This document shows, one piece after another, positions 34,776 through 44,370 of a DNA stretch of 64,000 nt. The position numbers and the translations under genes were made by a program. Under the pieces are notes generated by a model, which ran no database searches, had not been told where the DNA came from, and saw nothing but the letters and a program-made list of their open reading frames with translations. Numbering within the stretch: position 1 is the stretch's first letter; each line of letters begins with the position of its first letter. Origin of the DNA: Alkalicoccus daliensis (GTDB taxonomy: Bacteria > Bacillota > Bacilli > Bacillales > Salisediminibacteriaceae); contig NZ_FNIL01000007.1 of NCBI RefSeq assembly GCF_900103955.1, positions 101,651-165,650 of the forward strand, written 5' to 3'.

Positions 34776-35711
34776 TTATTCAAATTGAAATAAATCAGTA
34801 GTTAAATAGCGTTCCCCGGTATCACAGGCAATTGCGATCACAACTTCATCAGGGCTGTATCTTTTTGCCACCTGTAAAGCTGCATAACATGCTGCACCGG
34901 AAGATGGACCTACAAGAATTCCTTCTTCTCTGGATAATCTTCGTGCCGCATCATAGGCATCTTCATCTGAAATTTGATGAATTTCTCCGTATACTTCTTC
35001 GTTTAAAATAGGGGGCACAAATCCTGGTGAGGTGCCTACAAGCTTATGCGGCCCTGGCTTTCCGCCAGAAAGTACAGGAGAACCTTTTGGTTCCACAACA
35101 TGAATAGAAGCATCAGGGAATTCTTTTTTTAATTCTTCTCCAGTACCGGTGATAGTGCCGCCTGTACCTGAGGTGGCAACAAAAGCTGCCAGCGGCAGGC
35201 CAATTTCCTGCACTGCTTCTGAAATTTCTTTTGCGGTTGTAAAGCGGTGTGCATCTGGATTTGCTCCGTTTTCAAACTGCATCGGCATAAATGCATTTTC
35301 TGTTTCATTCACAAGCTGCTTTGCTTTCGATATTGCTCCTGGCATTTTCTCTTCTCCAGGAGTTAGTACTACTTCAGCACCGTAGGCTTTCAGCAGATTG
35401 ATCCGTTCCTGTGACATCGTATCGGGCATCGTCAGGATTGCTCTGTAGCCTTTTGCAGCGGCATTCATAGCAATACCTATACCAGTGTTGCCGGATGTTG
35501 GTTCAATAATCACAGTATTTTTGTTGATAATTCCATCTTTTTCAGCTTGTTCAATCATATTTGCAGCAGCTCTGTCTTTAACACTGCCGCTCGGATTCAT
35601 AAATTCGAGTTTTAAGTATACCTGCGCACCTTCTGGATCAGGAAGATGCCGTAATTTCACTACCGGAGTATCTCCGATTAGTTCGTCCATATGGTTTACT
35701 ACTTTCGCCAA
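34776..35711 (-). CDS. Cysteine synthase-type PLP enzyme (CysK/YtkP-like)
   Basis: This is a fold-type II PLP enzyme, probably O-acetylserine sulfhydrylase. The PLP lysine is in FMNPSGSVKDRAA, the substrate loop is EPTSGNTGIGIAM, and the phosphate cup GTSGTGGTITGTGEELK is complete. SSGAACYAAL near the C-terminus is typical. Length is 311 aa. GAAAGGGTG upstream serves the TTG at 35711; the GTG at 35720 overlaps it. Bacilli carry more than one such enzyme (CysK, MccA, YtkP); a cystathionine beta-synthase activity is possible. It is divergent from thpR. Confidence 0.9.
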   Translation of the reverse strand: MAKVVNHMDELIGDTPVVKLRHLPDPEGAQVYLKLEFMNPSGSVKDRAAANMIEQAEKDGIINKNTVIIEPTSGNTGIGIAMNAAAKGYRAILTMPDTMSQERINLLKAYGAEVVLTPGEEKMPGAISKAKQLVNETENAFMPMQFENGANPDAHRFTTAKEISEAVQEIGLPLAAFVATSGTGGTITGTGEELKKEFPDASIHVVEPKGSPVLSGGKPGPHKLVGTSPGFVPPILNEEVYGEIHQISDEDAYDAARRLSREEGILVGPSSGAACYAALQVAKRYSPDEVVIAIACDTGERYLTTDLFQFE

Positions 35712-35800
35712 GGTTGACACCCTTTCATAAAAAAATGTTATATATTCTGATATGATTACTATATCATATTCGCTGTTGAAGCAAAAAGGAGGCTGACTTT

Positions 35801-36361
35801 ATGGAACATCATTTTATCGGCATAAAAGCAGGTGTACAGGTAAAAAAGGAAGCAGTCGAACTGCAGACCGGCCTGGACCTGAAACGTTACTATAAAGCTT
35901 TGCCCTCGGAAGAAGATTTTCATTTAACTCTATTATTTCTGGGAGGATGGGAATGGGGAAAAAAGGTACAGCTTTGGGAGCGGCTGCAGCACTACCGGCT
36001 GCCGAAATTCAGCTTAACTTTTTCAAGCTATGCTTATTTTGGAAATCCTGATAAGCCAAGAGTTCTTTTTTTGCAGCCGGAGGATAATGAACTCCTGCAG
36101 CAATTGTATGATATTATTTTAGAAGAAGCTTTGCAGTTAGGTTACCCAGCTCCCAAAAACGGTTTCAGACCTCATATAACGATTGCTAAAAAATTCGGCA
36201 ATACTAATAATTTTCCTTATGCTTCCTACGGCACAATCGAAAAAATAGATCAATCCGTCCATGAAGTAAACTTATTTCAAGTAAAACCCCAGGATCATCC
36301 AAGATATCAGACAATAAGAACACTGGAATTAACAGAAACGTTTCCCGGAACTAAAGAGTGA
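35801..36361 (+). CDS. thpR: RNA 2',3'-cyclic phosphodiesterase (ThpR/LigT, YtlP-like)
   Basis: This is a 2H-phosphoesterase of 186 aa with the two HxTx motifs, HLTLLFLGG at about residue 47 and HITIAKKFG at about 126. It hydrolyses 2',3'-cyclic phosphate ends of RNA in vitro; the in vivo role is unclear. The ATG follows AAAGGAGG. The next gene is ytlQ, as in B. subtilis where ytlP and ytlQ are neighbours. 76 nt separate the two genes and no terminator is visible. Confidence 0.9.
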   Translation: MEHHFIGIKAGVQVKKEAVELQTGLDLKRYYKALPSEEDFHLTLLFLGGWEWGKKVQLWERLQHYRLPKFSLTFSSYAYFGNPDKPRVLFLQPEDNELLQQLYDIILEEALQLGYPAPKNGFRPHITIAKKFGNTNNFPYASYGTIEKIDQSVHEVNLFQVKPQDHPRYQTIRTLELTETFPGTKE

Positions 36362-36437
36362 ACTTAAAGATAGTATCAAAACCATCAGTTTCAGGATTGC
36401 CTGATAAAAAAGTTTCAGTATAAAGGAGAGAAGCCTC

Positions 36438-37376
36438 TTGGCGCAGTTACTAAAGTTAGCGGATTACGTCTCCCGCTATGAAATAGATATTTATCGTTAT
36501 CCAAGCCGATACGTTAGGCTGAAAAAAGAAAGGTGGCTTCGCCTGAAGCAGGATTGGGAAGCAACAAGAAGCAGTCACGGAAATTTTCCACTCTTTCAGC
36601 ATTACGAAGAGGAGACATCGCTATCGCTGTGGAAACGTACAAGAAGCATGTTCAGCCGTAAAGATAAAAATGAAACGAAGGAAGAAGTAGACCTTCCTAC
36701 AGACTGGCAGCTGCGTCATCGTTCGCTGGAGGAAATTAAAACAAATTTCCTGCAGGAATTACTCGAGTTTCAGCTGAACTGGGCGAGTTCGACAGTTTCA
36801 GAAATTTCTCATTTGAATCGTGAATACTATAATGACAAGCTCCTGCAATATCTGCTGCAGGAGCTGCCGGATACCTTTTTTATCTTTTATCATCCAGTGC
36901 TGTTTGCCCGGAAAGCGCCGGTAGATTGCGATATTATTATTTTATCCCCAAATGATTTGTGGATTATTACGCCGCTGCACGGAAATAAAGAAACGATTTT
37001 CTCCGCGCTGGAGGGAAGATATTGGCAGAGGAGAGATGAAGACCAGCAGGAAAGTTTTCTGCATCCGAATATTTCTTTGAAAAGGACGAAGACTGTCATC
37101 CAGTCCATTTTAGAAAAAGAGGGTTTAAGTATTCCAGTCAGAACAGCGATCCTATCTAAAGACAGCTATATAGATGTAGGCCAGGGCACGCAGCTGGCAA
37201 AACTAATAGACCGCCGGAATCTTTTTGAATTCCGGGACAGTTTTTTGAAAATGCAGGCACCTATCAAACACACACAGCTGAAAATAGCGGATGCAATTCT
37301 TCAATCGAGCTTAACAATATCTGAAAGCAGGTTAAATGCGGATATAGAAGAAGATAGTCTTGAAAATGAGAAGTAA
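36438..37376 (+). CDS. ytlQ: YtlQ-like protein with a NERD-type nuclease-related domain
   Basis: The 312-aa cytosolic protein has a charged N-terminus (RYPSRYVRLKKERWLRLK) and a central region FFIFYHPVLFARKAPVDCDI followed by IILSPNDLWIITPLHG, which resembles the beta-strand core of nuclease-related (NERD) domains. Catalytic residues are not certain. The start is TTG at 36438 behind AAAGGAGAGAAG. The position after thpR is conserved with B. subtilis, which supports the ytlQ name. Function is unknown; a role in nucleic acid processing is an inference from the domain. Confidence 0.8.
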   Translation: MAQLLKLADYVSRYEIDIYRYPSRYVRLKKERWLRLKQDWEATRSSHGNFPLFQHYEEETSLSLWKRTRSMFSRKDKNETKEEVDLPTDWQLRHRSLEEIKTNFLQELLEFQLNWASSTVSEISHLNREYYNDKLLQYLLQELPDTFFIFYHPVLFARKAPVDCDIIILSPNDLWIITPLHGNKETIFSALEGRYWQRRDEDQQESFLHPNISLKRTKTVIQSILEKEGLSIPVRTAILSKDSYIDVGQGTQLAKLIDRRNLFEFRDSFLKMQAPIKHTQLKIADAILQSSLTISESRLNADIEEDSLENEK

Positions 37377-37426
37377 TTCCGTTAAGATGTACAAGGCGGT
37401 TAACATCACAAAGGAGCGGAACAACT

Positions 37427-37684
37427 TTGAATAACGATTGTAATTTATTAACAATCTATCTGCGCCGTGCCTTTGACTGGCACGGAGGTAAAGGAATAGA
37501 AATGTTTGCGGAAAATCCTGAGGTTTTTATTTTTGCAGATACATTTCATCAGGCACAAGCAGAACTGCTTCCGCTGATTAATGAGAATGCAGAAGTGATC
37601 TTTCAGATAGAACCCTCTATGAGCAGAGATGAATTTACACAATTAAATGAAGCGCTGCTCGAATGGCATGCGGAAGCAGAATAG
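37427..37684 (+). CDS. Small protein of unknown function (85 aa)
   Basis: This is an acidic cytosolic protein, MNNDCNLLTIYLRRAFDWHG at the start, without recognised domain. The initiating codon is TTG at 37427 with AAAGGAGCGG 8 nt upstream, a good ribosome binding site. It lies 50 nt after ytlQ without a terminator and before a strong one, so it is probably the last gene of the thpR-ytlQ unit. The sequence keeps an even composition and is likely to be a real gene, but I cannot name it. Confidence 0.7.
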   Translation: MNNDCNLLTIYLRRAFDWHGGKGIEMFAENPEVFIFADTFHQAQAELLPLINENAEVIFQIEPSMSRDEFTQLNEALLEWHAEAE

Positions 37685-37722
37685 AAAACCCCTTATGGAA
37701 ATTAATCCATAAGGGGTTTTTT
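37685..37722. terminator. Terminator between the 85-aa gene and glgP
   Basis: AAAACCCCTTATGG pairs with CCATAAGGGGTTTT around AAATTAAT, followed by TT. An A-run at its left end gives a weaker U-run for the minus-strand glgP transcript. Confidence 0.92.
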
Positions 37723-37863
37723 GATTGATTATCTAATAGTTAACATTACTATGGTCGAATCTCTTTTTATCCATGTGTTAAAAATTTTGTCTGGTGTTGC
37801 CTGCCTGAATTGCAAAATCGCAGTGGAATAAAAAGTTTAAACGCCTAATTCAGATCTCAGGTT

Positions 37864-40290
37864 TCATCGAATTTGTTTCAGCTTCCAAATGTCGGCTGCA
37901 TATTCATGAATGGTACGGTCACTTGAAAATTTGCCGGAATAGGCAATATTCGCTACGCTCATTTTCTGCCATGTTTTCTGGTCGCGGTAATTTCGTTCAA
38001 TTACTTCATGCGTATCAATGTAGGAATCAAAATCTTTAAGTACATAATAAGGATCGTTATGATAAAGGATATGATAAAAAATATCCTTAAATTCAATTTC
38101 CTGTGATCCAAATTCTCCTCCATTAATCTGATCCAATATTTTCTTTACTCTATCATCTGTATGATAAATGGCATTCGCGTTATAATCTCCTAATTCGTTA
38201 TGGTGGTGAACCTGGTCACTGTTTAAGCCGAAAATAAAAATATTTTCCTTTCCAACCAGATCAAATATCTCAATATTTGCACCATCCATTGTACCTACTG
38301 TCATCGCACCATTCATCATCATTTTCATATTTCCTGTACCAGAAGCTTCTTTTCCTGCAGTGGAGATCTGTTCACTGAGCTCTGCTGCGGGGATAATTTT
38401 TTCAGCAAGGCTTACATTGTAATTTTCCAGGAAAATGACCTTCAGCTTATCTCCAATAGTCCGATCATTATTAACTACAGATGCTACGTGGTGAATCAGT
38501 TTAATAATTTCCTTTGCCATATGATACCCGGGAGCTGCTTTTGCAGCAAAGATAAAAGTTCGCGGTGTAAGGTCAAGCTTCGGATTTTCTTTCATTTCAT
38601 TATATAAATAAATTACATGAAAGATATTCAACAACTGACGCTTATATTCGTGGAGACGTTTAATTTGTACATCGAATATAGAATATTCATTCACCGTAAT
38701 TCCTGTACGTTCTTTTATGAGCTGCGCAAGAATTTTTTTGTTGTGCTGTTTTACATCCGAGATTTTTTCCAGAAAAGGGGCATCATTGGAGTAGCGCATT
38801 AAGCCGTTGAGTTTCAGCGGCTGAGCTATCCATTGAGAACCGATGGCGTCCGTAATCACTTCTGAAAGTTTAGGATTTACCTGCAGCAGCCAGCGTCGGT
38901 GGGTGATTCCATTCGTTTTGTTATTGAATTTTTTCGGATATAGCTCATAAAAAGGCTTCATTTCCCTCTTTTTCAATATTTCAGTGTGCAGCTTCGCTAC
39001 GCCGTTCACACTAAAGCTTCCTACGATTGCCAGCCGGGCCATGTGAACCTGGTCATCTGCAATTACGGCTACCTCCGGTATAAGGTCGCGCATTTCCGGC
39101 CGGTCGTAATAAATACCGAGACAGAACCGTTCATTGATCTCGTTAATAATCATAAAAATACGGGGCAGCAGGGATTCCATCATTCCTACCGGCCATTTTT
39201 CCAGCGCTTCGCTTAAGGTAGTGTGATTTGTATAAGCAATAGTTTTTGTAGTAATTTCCCATGCCTCATCCCATGAAAAGCCTTCTGTATCCATAAGCAG
39301 CCGCATTAACTCCGGGACTGCGAGAGAAGGATGCGTATCATTTATTTGAATGGCGATTTTCTCATGAAGTTTCTTAAGAGAAGATTTGCCCCTGCGCTTG
39401 AAATCCCGGATGATGTTTTGAATGGTAGCGGAGACAAGGAAGTACTGCTGCTTCAGTCTCAACTCTTTTCCTTCATAATTAGAATCATCAGGATAAAGAA
39501 AGCCGGAGATCTGCTCTATGGAATGCATATGATCCAAATGATGATAATATTTGCTCTCAGATTCTGCCAATATCTCTGCAGTTTCGGCCGGCAGTTCCGC
39601 ACTCCATAAACGAAGTGTATTGACTACTTGATTATTATAGCCGACAACGGGAACATCATAAGGTACAGCATGTACTTCATCCGCCTCTTTATGAGTGACT
39701 TCCAGACTTCCGTCCACACGCTTATGCATATGAATTTCCCCACCGAAGTGGATGGACAGGGCCTCTTCTGCATTACGGGTTTCCCATGGATATTCTTCTT
39801 TCAGCCAGTAATCCGGAAGCTCGACTTGATTTCCATGGATAATTCTCTGCTCAAAAAGACCATAACGGTAGCGAATGCCGCTGCCGTGACCTGCGAATTG
39901 AAGAGAAGCTATGGAGTCAAGAAAACAAGCAGCGAGACGTCCCAAACCACCGTTGCCAAGTCCGGCATCCGCTTCCTGCTGATAAACGTTTTCCGGATCC
40001 CGTCCTAATTCACGGAGTGTTTCTGAACATATATCGAGAAGCCCGCAGTTCAGCAGGTTGCTCTCCATTAATCGTCCGATCAGAAATTCCATCGAAATAT
40101 AATACATTTGTCTTTCGTTTTTTTCATCATATCTGCGTCGGGTACTCAACCAGTTTTCATTAATTTCTTCCTGCGTAATGGAAGCTATTGCATAATATAA
40201 ATCTTTATCGGTTGCCTCTTCAATATTTTTTCCGAGATTGCGGGTCAGTTTATCTGTAAGCAGATCTTTAAAAGTTTCAGTGGTGTGCAT
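37864..40290 (-). CDS. glgP: Glycogen/maltodextrin phosphorylase
   Basis: This PLP enzyme releases glucose-1-phosphate from glycogen. It has 808 aa, the usual length. MYYISMEFLIGRLMESNLLN is the N-terminal signature, INDTHPSLAVPELMRLLMD the glucan site, and EASGTGNMKMMMNGAMTVGT carries the PLP lysine. KAAPGYHMAKEIIKLI forms the phosphate-binding block. The ATG follows AAGGGAGGC. It is the distal gene of the glycogen cluster, but a 332-nt gap separates it from glgA, so it may have an additional promoter. Confidence 0.97.
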   Translation of the reverse strand: MHTTETFKDLLTDKLTRNLGKNIEEATDKDLYYAIASITQEEINENWLSTRRRYDEKNERQMYYISMEFLIGRLMESNLLNCGLLDICSETLRELGRDPENVYQQEADAGLGNGGLGRLAACFLDSIASLQFAGHGSGIRYRYGLFEQRIIHGNQVELPDYWLKEEYPWETRNAEEALSIHFGGEIHMHKRVDGSLEVTHKEADEVHAVPYDVPVVGYNNQVVNTLRLWSAELPAETAEILAESESKYYHHLDHMHSIEQISGFLYPDDSNYEGKELRLKQQYFLVSATIQNIIRDFKRRGKSSLKKLHEKIAIQINDTHPSLAVPELMRLLMDTEGFSWDEAWEITTKTIAYTNHTTLSEALEKWPVGMMESLLPRIFMIINEINERFCLGIYYDRPEMRDLIPEVAVIADDQVHMARLAIVGSFSVNGVAKLHTEILKKREMKPFYELYPKKFNNKTNGITHRRWLLQVNPKLSEVITDAIGSQWIAQPLKLNGLMRYSNDAPFLEKISDVKQHNKKILAQLIKERTGITVNEYSIFDVQIKRLHEYKRQLLNIFHVIYLYNEMKENPKLDLTPRTFIFAAKAAPGYHMAKEIIKLIHHVASVVNNDRTIGDKLKVIFLENYNVSLAEKIIPAAELSEQISTAGKEASGTGNMKMMMNGAMTVGTMDGANIEIFDLVGKENIFIFGLNSDQVHHHNELGDYNANAIYHTDDRVKKILDQINGGEFGSQEIEFKDIFYHILYHNDPYYVLKDFDSYIDTHEVIERNYRDQKTWQKMSVANIAYSGKFSSDRTIHEYAADIWKLKQIR

Positions 40291-40622
40291 AAGTGTGCCT
40301 CCCTTAAATTGTTAATTCTTATAAAAACAGACGGCGGTGGTTTGTTCATCCAGTATAAAAATTCAGCAGGATGAAATGAATAGTTATGTGAAACGTCAAG
40401 GAGGCGTTGCGGGCACGGAATTATACAGTTATCAAATCAGCTGCATGTTTATAAAAGGCACAATTTCATTTCGTTCTTTCCTTTTTTGAAGCAAAAGAAA
40501 GGGATGATTTCTATCCACTAAATGAAGACAAGGCGGTATAGCGGCCTGCAGAATGAGAAAGCGTATAGATCATCACGGATCTGATAACAGAGCCAGAAAA
40601 TAAAACGTGTTTCTAATATGAT
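40291..40622. other. Gap between glgA and glgP
   Basis: This 332-bp region shows no open frame with a ribosome binding site. An imperfect hairpin CTTTC...GAAAG lies near 40477-40503. It may hold an internal promoter or processing site for glgP. It does not match the dispersed repeat family. Confidence 0.45.
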
Positions 40623-42035
40623 TTACCTGCTTACAAGCTCTTTGTAGACTCCGGTATAAAGTTTTGCCGAGTCTTTCCAGCTGAACTGACTTTTATTCAC
40701 ATTTTTTATAAGCGGCTTATAAATATCCGGCCGTGAATAGGTGAGAAGAGAATAGCGGAGCGTATACAATAACTCGTGTGCATTATAATTGGCAAAACTA
40801 AAGCCATTCCCTTCTCCTGTAATTTCATTGAAAGGCTGTACCGTATCTCTTAGTCCGCCGGTTTCCCGGACAATTGGAATAGATTTATACTGCAGTGCGA
40901 TCAGCTGTGATAAACCACACGGCTCAAACTTCGAAGGCATAATAAAGAAATCAGAAGCTGCATACAGCTGTCTTGCTGTAGCTTCACTGAACTTTAGAAG
41001 CGTAGCCATTTTTTTCGGGTATCTGCTTGCAAAGTAGGCGAAAGACTGTTCAAAAGAATAATCGCCTGTACCGAGAATAACTACCTGCACATTTTCCTGC
41101 AGGAAATCTTCTAAAATTCTTTCCAGAAGATGAAAACCTTTTTGTTCTACGAGCCTTGATACTGCTACATACATCGGAATATCAGGATCTTCTGTTAAGC
41201 AAAGTTCCCGCTGCAGAAACAGTTTATTTTCTTTCTTTTTTAATCTGGAAGTTTTGTACTGTGAAAAAATATAAGGGTCTGTTACCGGGTTATATTCATC
41301 TGCGTTAATACCGTTTATTATTCCGATTAAATCACCGGATCGCTCGTTAAGTATAGAGTCCAGCCCTTCACTGTAATACGGCTGTTTAATTTCCTCGGCA
41401 TACGTGGGACTCACGGTTGTTATTTTATCTGCATGAAATAAAGCGGCCTTCATACAGTTGATCATTCCCTGCCATTCCAGTCCTGCAAAATGCTCGGGAC
41501 CAATATTCATCAAATCACCAAACGCCTCATGGGTCATCCAGCCCTGATGCTGAATATTGTGGATCGTAAATACGGTTCTGATATCAGGTCTCATAATATT
41601 AGCGAAAGCTACAGCCATTCCGGTCTGCCAATCATGTGCGTGAAGAATATCCACGTCCATATCAATCAGCGGGAGCGCTTCTATCACTGCCCGGCTGAAA
41701 AACACAAAACGTTCTCCATCATCAAAGTAACCATAGGTTCCATAGCGGCCGAAGTAAAAATCATTCTGGACAAAATAAAAAGTGATCCCTTCATGCTGTA
41801 AGGAAAGAAGGGAAGCCTGCTGTGAGCGCCAGCCGACTGGCACCGTGATATCTGAAACAAAAGTTAAAGAATCTTTAAATGAATCATCCATTCCTTCATA
41901 CAAAGGCAGTATTACCCTCACTTCATTTGTCCTGTCAGTATTGAGTGCCTGAGGAAGAGAACCAATCACATCCGCAAGTCCACCCGTTTTAATGAAGGGA
42001 GTACATTCTGATGCTGCAAATAATATATTTTTCAA
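40623..42035 (-). CDS. glgA: Glycogen synthase (ADP-glucose)
   Basis: This GT5 glucosyltransferase extends alpha-1,4-glucan from ADP-glucose. KTGGLADVIGSLPQAL (residues about 15-30) is the ADP-glucose loop, and PSKFEPCGLSQLIALQYKSI plus VRETGGLRDTV the C-terminal Rossmann signature. HDWQTGMAVAF lies between. GGAGGAGACAC precedes the TTG at 42035 (470 aa); the frame runs on to 42083, but those extra 16 codons encode the ribosome binding site. It follows glgD by 79 nt in the operon. Confidence 0.96.
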   Translation of the reverse strand: MKNILFAASECTPFIKTGGLADVIGSLPQALNTDRTNEVRVILPLYEGMDDSFKDSLTFVSDITVPVGWRSQQASLLSLQHEGITFYFVQNDFYFGRYGTYGYFDDGERFVFFSRAVIEALPLIDMDVDILHAHDWQTGMAVAFANIMRPDIRTVFTIHNIQHQGWMTHEAFGDLMNIGPEHFAGLEWQGMINCMKAALFHADKITTVSPTYAEEIKQPYYSEGLDSILNERSGDLIGIINGINADEYNPVTDPYIFSQYKTSRLKKKENKLFLQRELCLTEDPDIPMYVAVSRLVEQKGFHLLERILEDFLQENVQVVILGTGDYSFEQSFAYFASRYPKKMATLLKFSEATARQLYAASDFFIMPSKFEPCGLSQLIALQYKSIPIVRETGGLRDTVQPFNEITGEGNGFSFANYNAHELLYTLRYSLLTYSRPDIYKPLIKNVNKSQFSWKDSAKLYTGVYKELVSR

Positions 42036-42114
42036 AGTGTCTCCTCCTTGTTTAAATGATGGAAGGCAGAAGGGCTTTCTCAATAGTTATCATGAGAAAA
42101 CCCCCGGCCGGTTT

Positions 42115-43221
42115 TTAAATTACCTGTCTTTTTGCAACAACGTACGGCTTTTCGGAAGAGCCGATAAAAGTCTGCCCACTGCTGATATGCACATCTTTAT
42201 CAAGAATTACATTTTCCAGATGGACGTCTTCTTCAATAATACAGCGCTGCATAATAATTGAATTTTTTACTACAGCACCTTTACCTACTTTTACACCACG
42301 GAACAGAAGGCTGTTGTGCACATCACCGTCAATTACGCAGCCGTTCGCGAGCAGGGAATCTGTTACTTCGGCGGTAGTCCGGTATTTGACAGGAGGTTCA
42401 TTACTTACCTTTGTCTGGACAAATTCATTGGTAAAAAAGAGTTCTTTATACGCTTTTGGATTAAGCAGATTCATATTGTTGCGGAAAAAGCTTTCGACAG
42501 AATTAACAAAAGCAAAATAGCCGTCGTACTGATAAGCTTCTACCTTTAATTCTTCAATGTTTTCTTTAACTCCGTGAAAGAAGAAATTATCTTTGTGAAA
42601 AGCAATACACTGATCTACAAGATTCATTAACACTTCTTTTTTAATAATATAAACACTTGTAAATACGTTGTGATTATTCTGGTCGTTCGTCAGATTAGTG
42701 ACTCGGCCTTCCTCGTCCTGTTCCACACGCAGCTGCGACATATGTTCAGGCTTATTTTCATCAATCTGCACTTTAATTAACGTTACATCCGCATCAGTAT
42801 CAAGGTGATGCTTAAATGCACTGTCATAACTTGTGTTGGAGATATACTGGCTTCCGCAGATCAATACATGGTCTGATTTGGAACGGTGAAAATAATCCCG
42901 GTTATTATGAAAATGCCGGAGGTCTCCTCTGGAGATATCTGTAGGATCATTCCAGTCCGGTGGAAGGATAAACAATCCGCCCCTGCGTCTTGCTAACTCC
43001 CAGGCGCCGCCGGAACGGACGTGGTCCATGAGAGAGCGGTATTTATGGTTGGTGAAAATCCCGACTTCTTCTACCCCGGATTTCACCATGTTAGATAAGG
43101 AGAAATCAATGAGGCGGTATCTGCCTGCAAAAGGAGTTGCAGCGCCGCATCTGAAATACGTTAATTCTTCCAGGAAATCATGTTCATGCTCGATATTAAT
43201 TAACCCCATTAATGTGTTCAT
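42115..43221 (-). CDS. glgD: Glucose-1-phosphate adenylyltransferase regulatory subunit
   Basis: This is a non-catalytic homologue of GlgC that forms a heteromer with it in Bacillales. The family start MNTLMGLINIEHEHDFLEEL is clear, and the N-terminal nucleotidyltransferase fold lacks the GGxGxRLxxLT catalytic loop seen in GlgC. A C-terminal left-handed beta-helix (SLLFRGVKVGKGAVVKNSII) follows. Length (368 aa) is typical. The ATG lies behind AGGAGGGGAA and 12 nt after glgC, so the subunits are coupled. It stimulates activity of GlgC in characterised systems. Confidence 0.95.
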   Translation of the reverse strand: MNTLMGLINIEHEHDFLEELTYFRCGAATPFAGRYRLIDFSLSNMVKSGVEEVGIFTNHKYRSLMDHVRSGGAWELARRRGGLFILPPDWNDPTDISRGDLRHFHNNRDYFHRSKSDHVLICGSQYISNTSYDSAFKHHLDTDADVTLIKVQIDENKPEHMSQLRVEQDEEGRVTNLTNDQNNHNVFTSVYIIKKEVLMNLVDQCIAFHKDNFFFHGVKENIEELKVEAYQYDGYFAFVNSVESFFRNNMNLLNPKAYKELFFTNEFVQTKVSNEPPVKYRTTAEVTDSLLANGCVIDGDVHNSLLFRGVKVGKGAVVKNSIIMQRCIIEEDVHLENVILDKDVHISSGQTFIGSSEKPYVVAKRQVI

Positions 43222-43233
43222 AAAATTCCCCTC

Positions 43234-44370
43234 CTAATTTAGCTGAGCTACATATTCATTATTAATTACTACCGGCTCTTCTTCTTTTGATCCGTCAATT
43301 TCTGTACCATCGGGAATAGAAACATTTTCCATAATAATGGCGTGATCAATTGTACAGTTTTTCCCGATTTTAACATTTGGATGAAGTATTGATTTATTCA
43401 CCAGTGCTCCTGAATTCACTTCAATTCCTTCAAATAGGATAGAGTGCTTTACTGTGCCGCTTATCCAGGAGCCGGAATTAATAAGAGAATTTTCAACCAC
43501 AGCGTTACTGTCAATGAATTGAGGAGGGAAGTTGGTGTCCTGCGAATAAGTACGCCACTCTCTGTTATTCAGTGACATGGAAAGGTCTTCTTCCAGCAGG
43601 TCCATGTTGGCCTCCCAGTAGCTTTGTATCGTTCCTACATCTTTCCAGTAGCCGTCGAATCGGTATGCGTACATTCTTTTCCCATCATTCAGCATAGCAG
43701 GGATAATGTCTTTTCCGAAGTCATGATCTGACTCTTCCAGCTTTGCATCAGCGATTAAATAACTTCTCAGCGCCTTCCAGTTAAATATATAAATTCCCAT
43801 GGAAGCCAGGTTGCTTTTCGGATTTGCCGGTTTTTCATCAAACTCGTAAATTTCGAGGTTTTCATGCGTATTTAAAATACCGAATCTGGAGGCTTCCTCC
43901 CAGGGAACTTCCAGCACTGAAATGGTGGCATCTGACTGCTTTTCCTCATGATGCTGGATAAGCTGGTCATAATTCATCTGGTAAATATGATCTCCGGAAA
44001 TAACTAGAACGTAATCAGGATCATGTTCATCAATGTAATGGATATTCTGGTAAATGGCATCAGCTGTGCCTTTATACCAGCTGCCGCCCTGCTTTGCTGT
44101 ATAAGGAGAAAGGATGGTAAGTCCTGCTTCCTGTCTGTCAAGGTCCCAAGGTTTTCCAATACCAATATGCGTATTTAGTACGAGAGGAGAATACTGAGTG
44201 AGTACTCCTACTGTATGAATACCAGAATTGGAGCAGTTGGATAATGTGAAATCGATAATACGGTATTTCCCTCCAAATGGGACTGCAGGTTTGGCGAGGG
44301 ATTTAGTTAATAGTCCAAGACGCTTACCCTCTCCGCCTGCTAAAAGCATACCTACAACATTTTTTTTCAT
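43234..44370 (-). CDS. glgC: Glucose-1-phosphate adenylyltransferase catalytic subunit
   Basis: The enzyme makes ADP-glucose, the committed step of glycogen synthesis. [20 protein letters not shown] is the nucleotide loop, [19 protein letters not shown] the substrate contact, and a C-terminal beta-helix ([20 protein letters not shown]) carries the regulatory domain. Length 378 aa. The start overlaps the glgB stop by 4 nt, with GAGGAGGAG upstream. Partner of GlgD. Confidence 0.97.
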   Translation of the reverse strand: MKKNVVGMLLAGGEGKRLGLLTKSLAKPAVPFGGKYRIIDFTLSNCSNSGIHTVGVLTQYSPLVLNTHIGIGKPWDLDRQEAGLTILSPYTAKQGGSWYKGTADAIYQNIHYIDEHDPDYVLVISGDHIYQMNYDQLIQHHEEKQSDATISVLEVPWEEASRFGILNTHENLEIYEFDEKPANPKSNLASMGIYIFNWKALRSYLIADAKLEESDHDFGKDIIPAMLNDGKRMYAYRFDGYWKDVGTIQSYWEANMDLLEEDLSMSLNNREWRTYSQDTNFPPQFIDSNAVVENSLINSGSWISGTVKHSILFEGIEVNSGALVNKSILHPNVKIGKNCTIDHAIIMENVSIPDGTEIDGSKEEEPVVINNEYVAQLN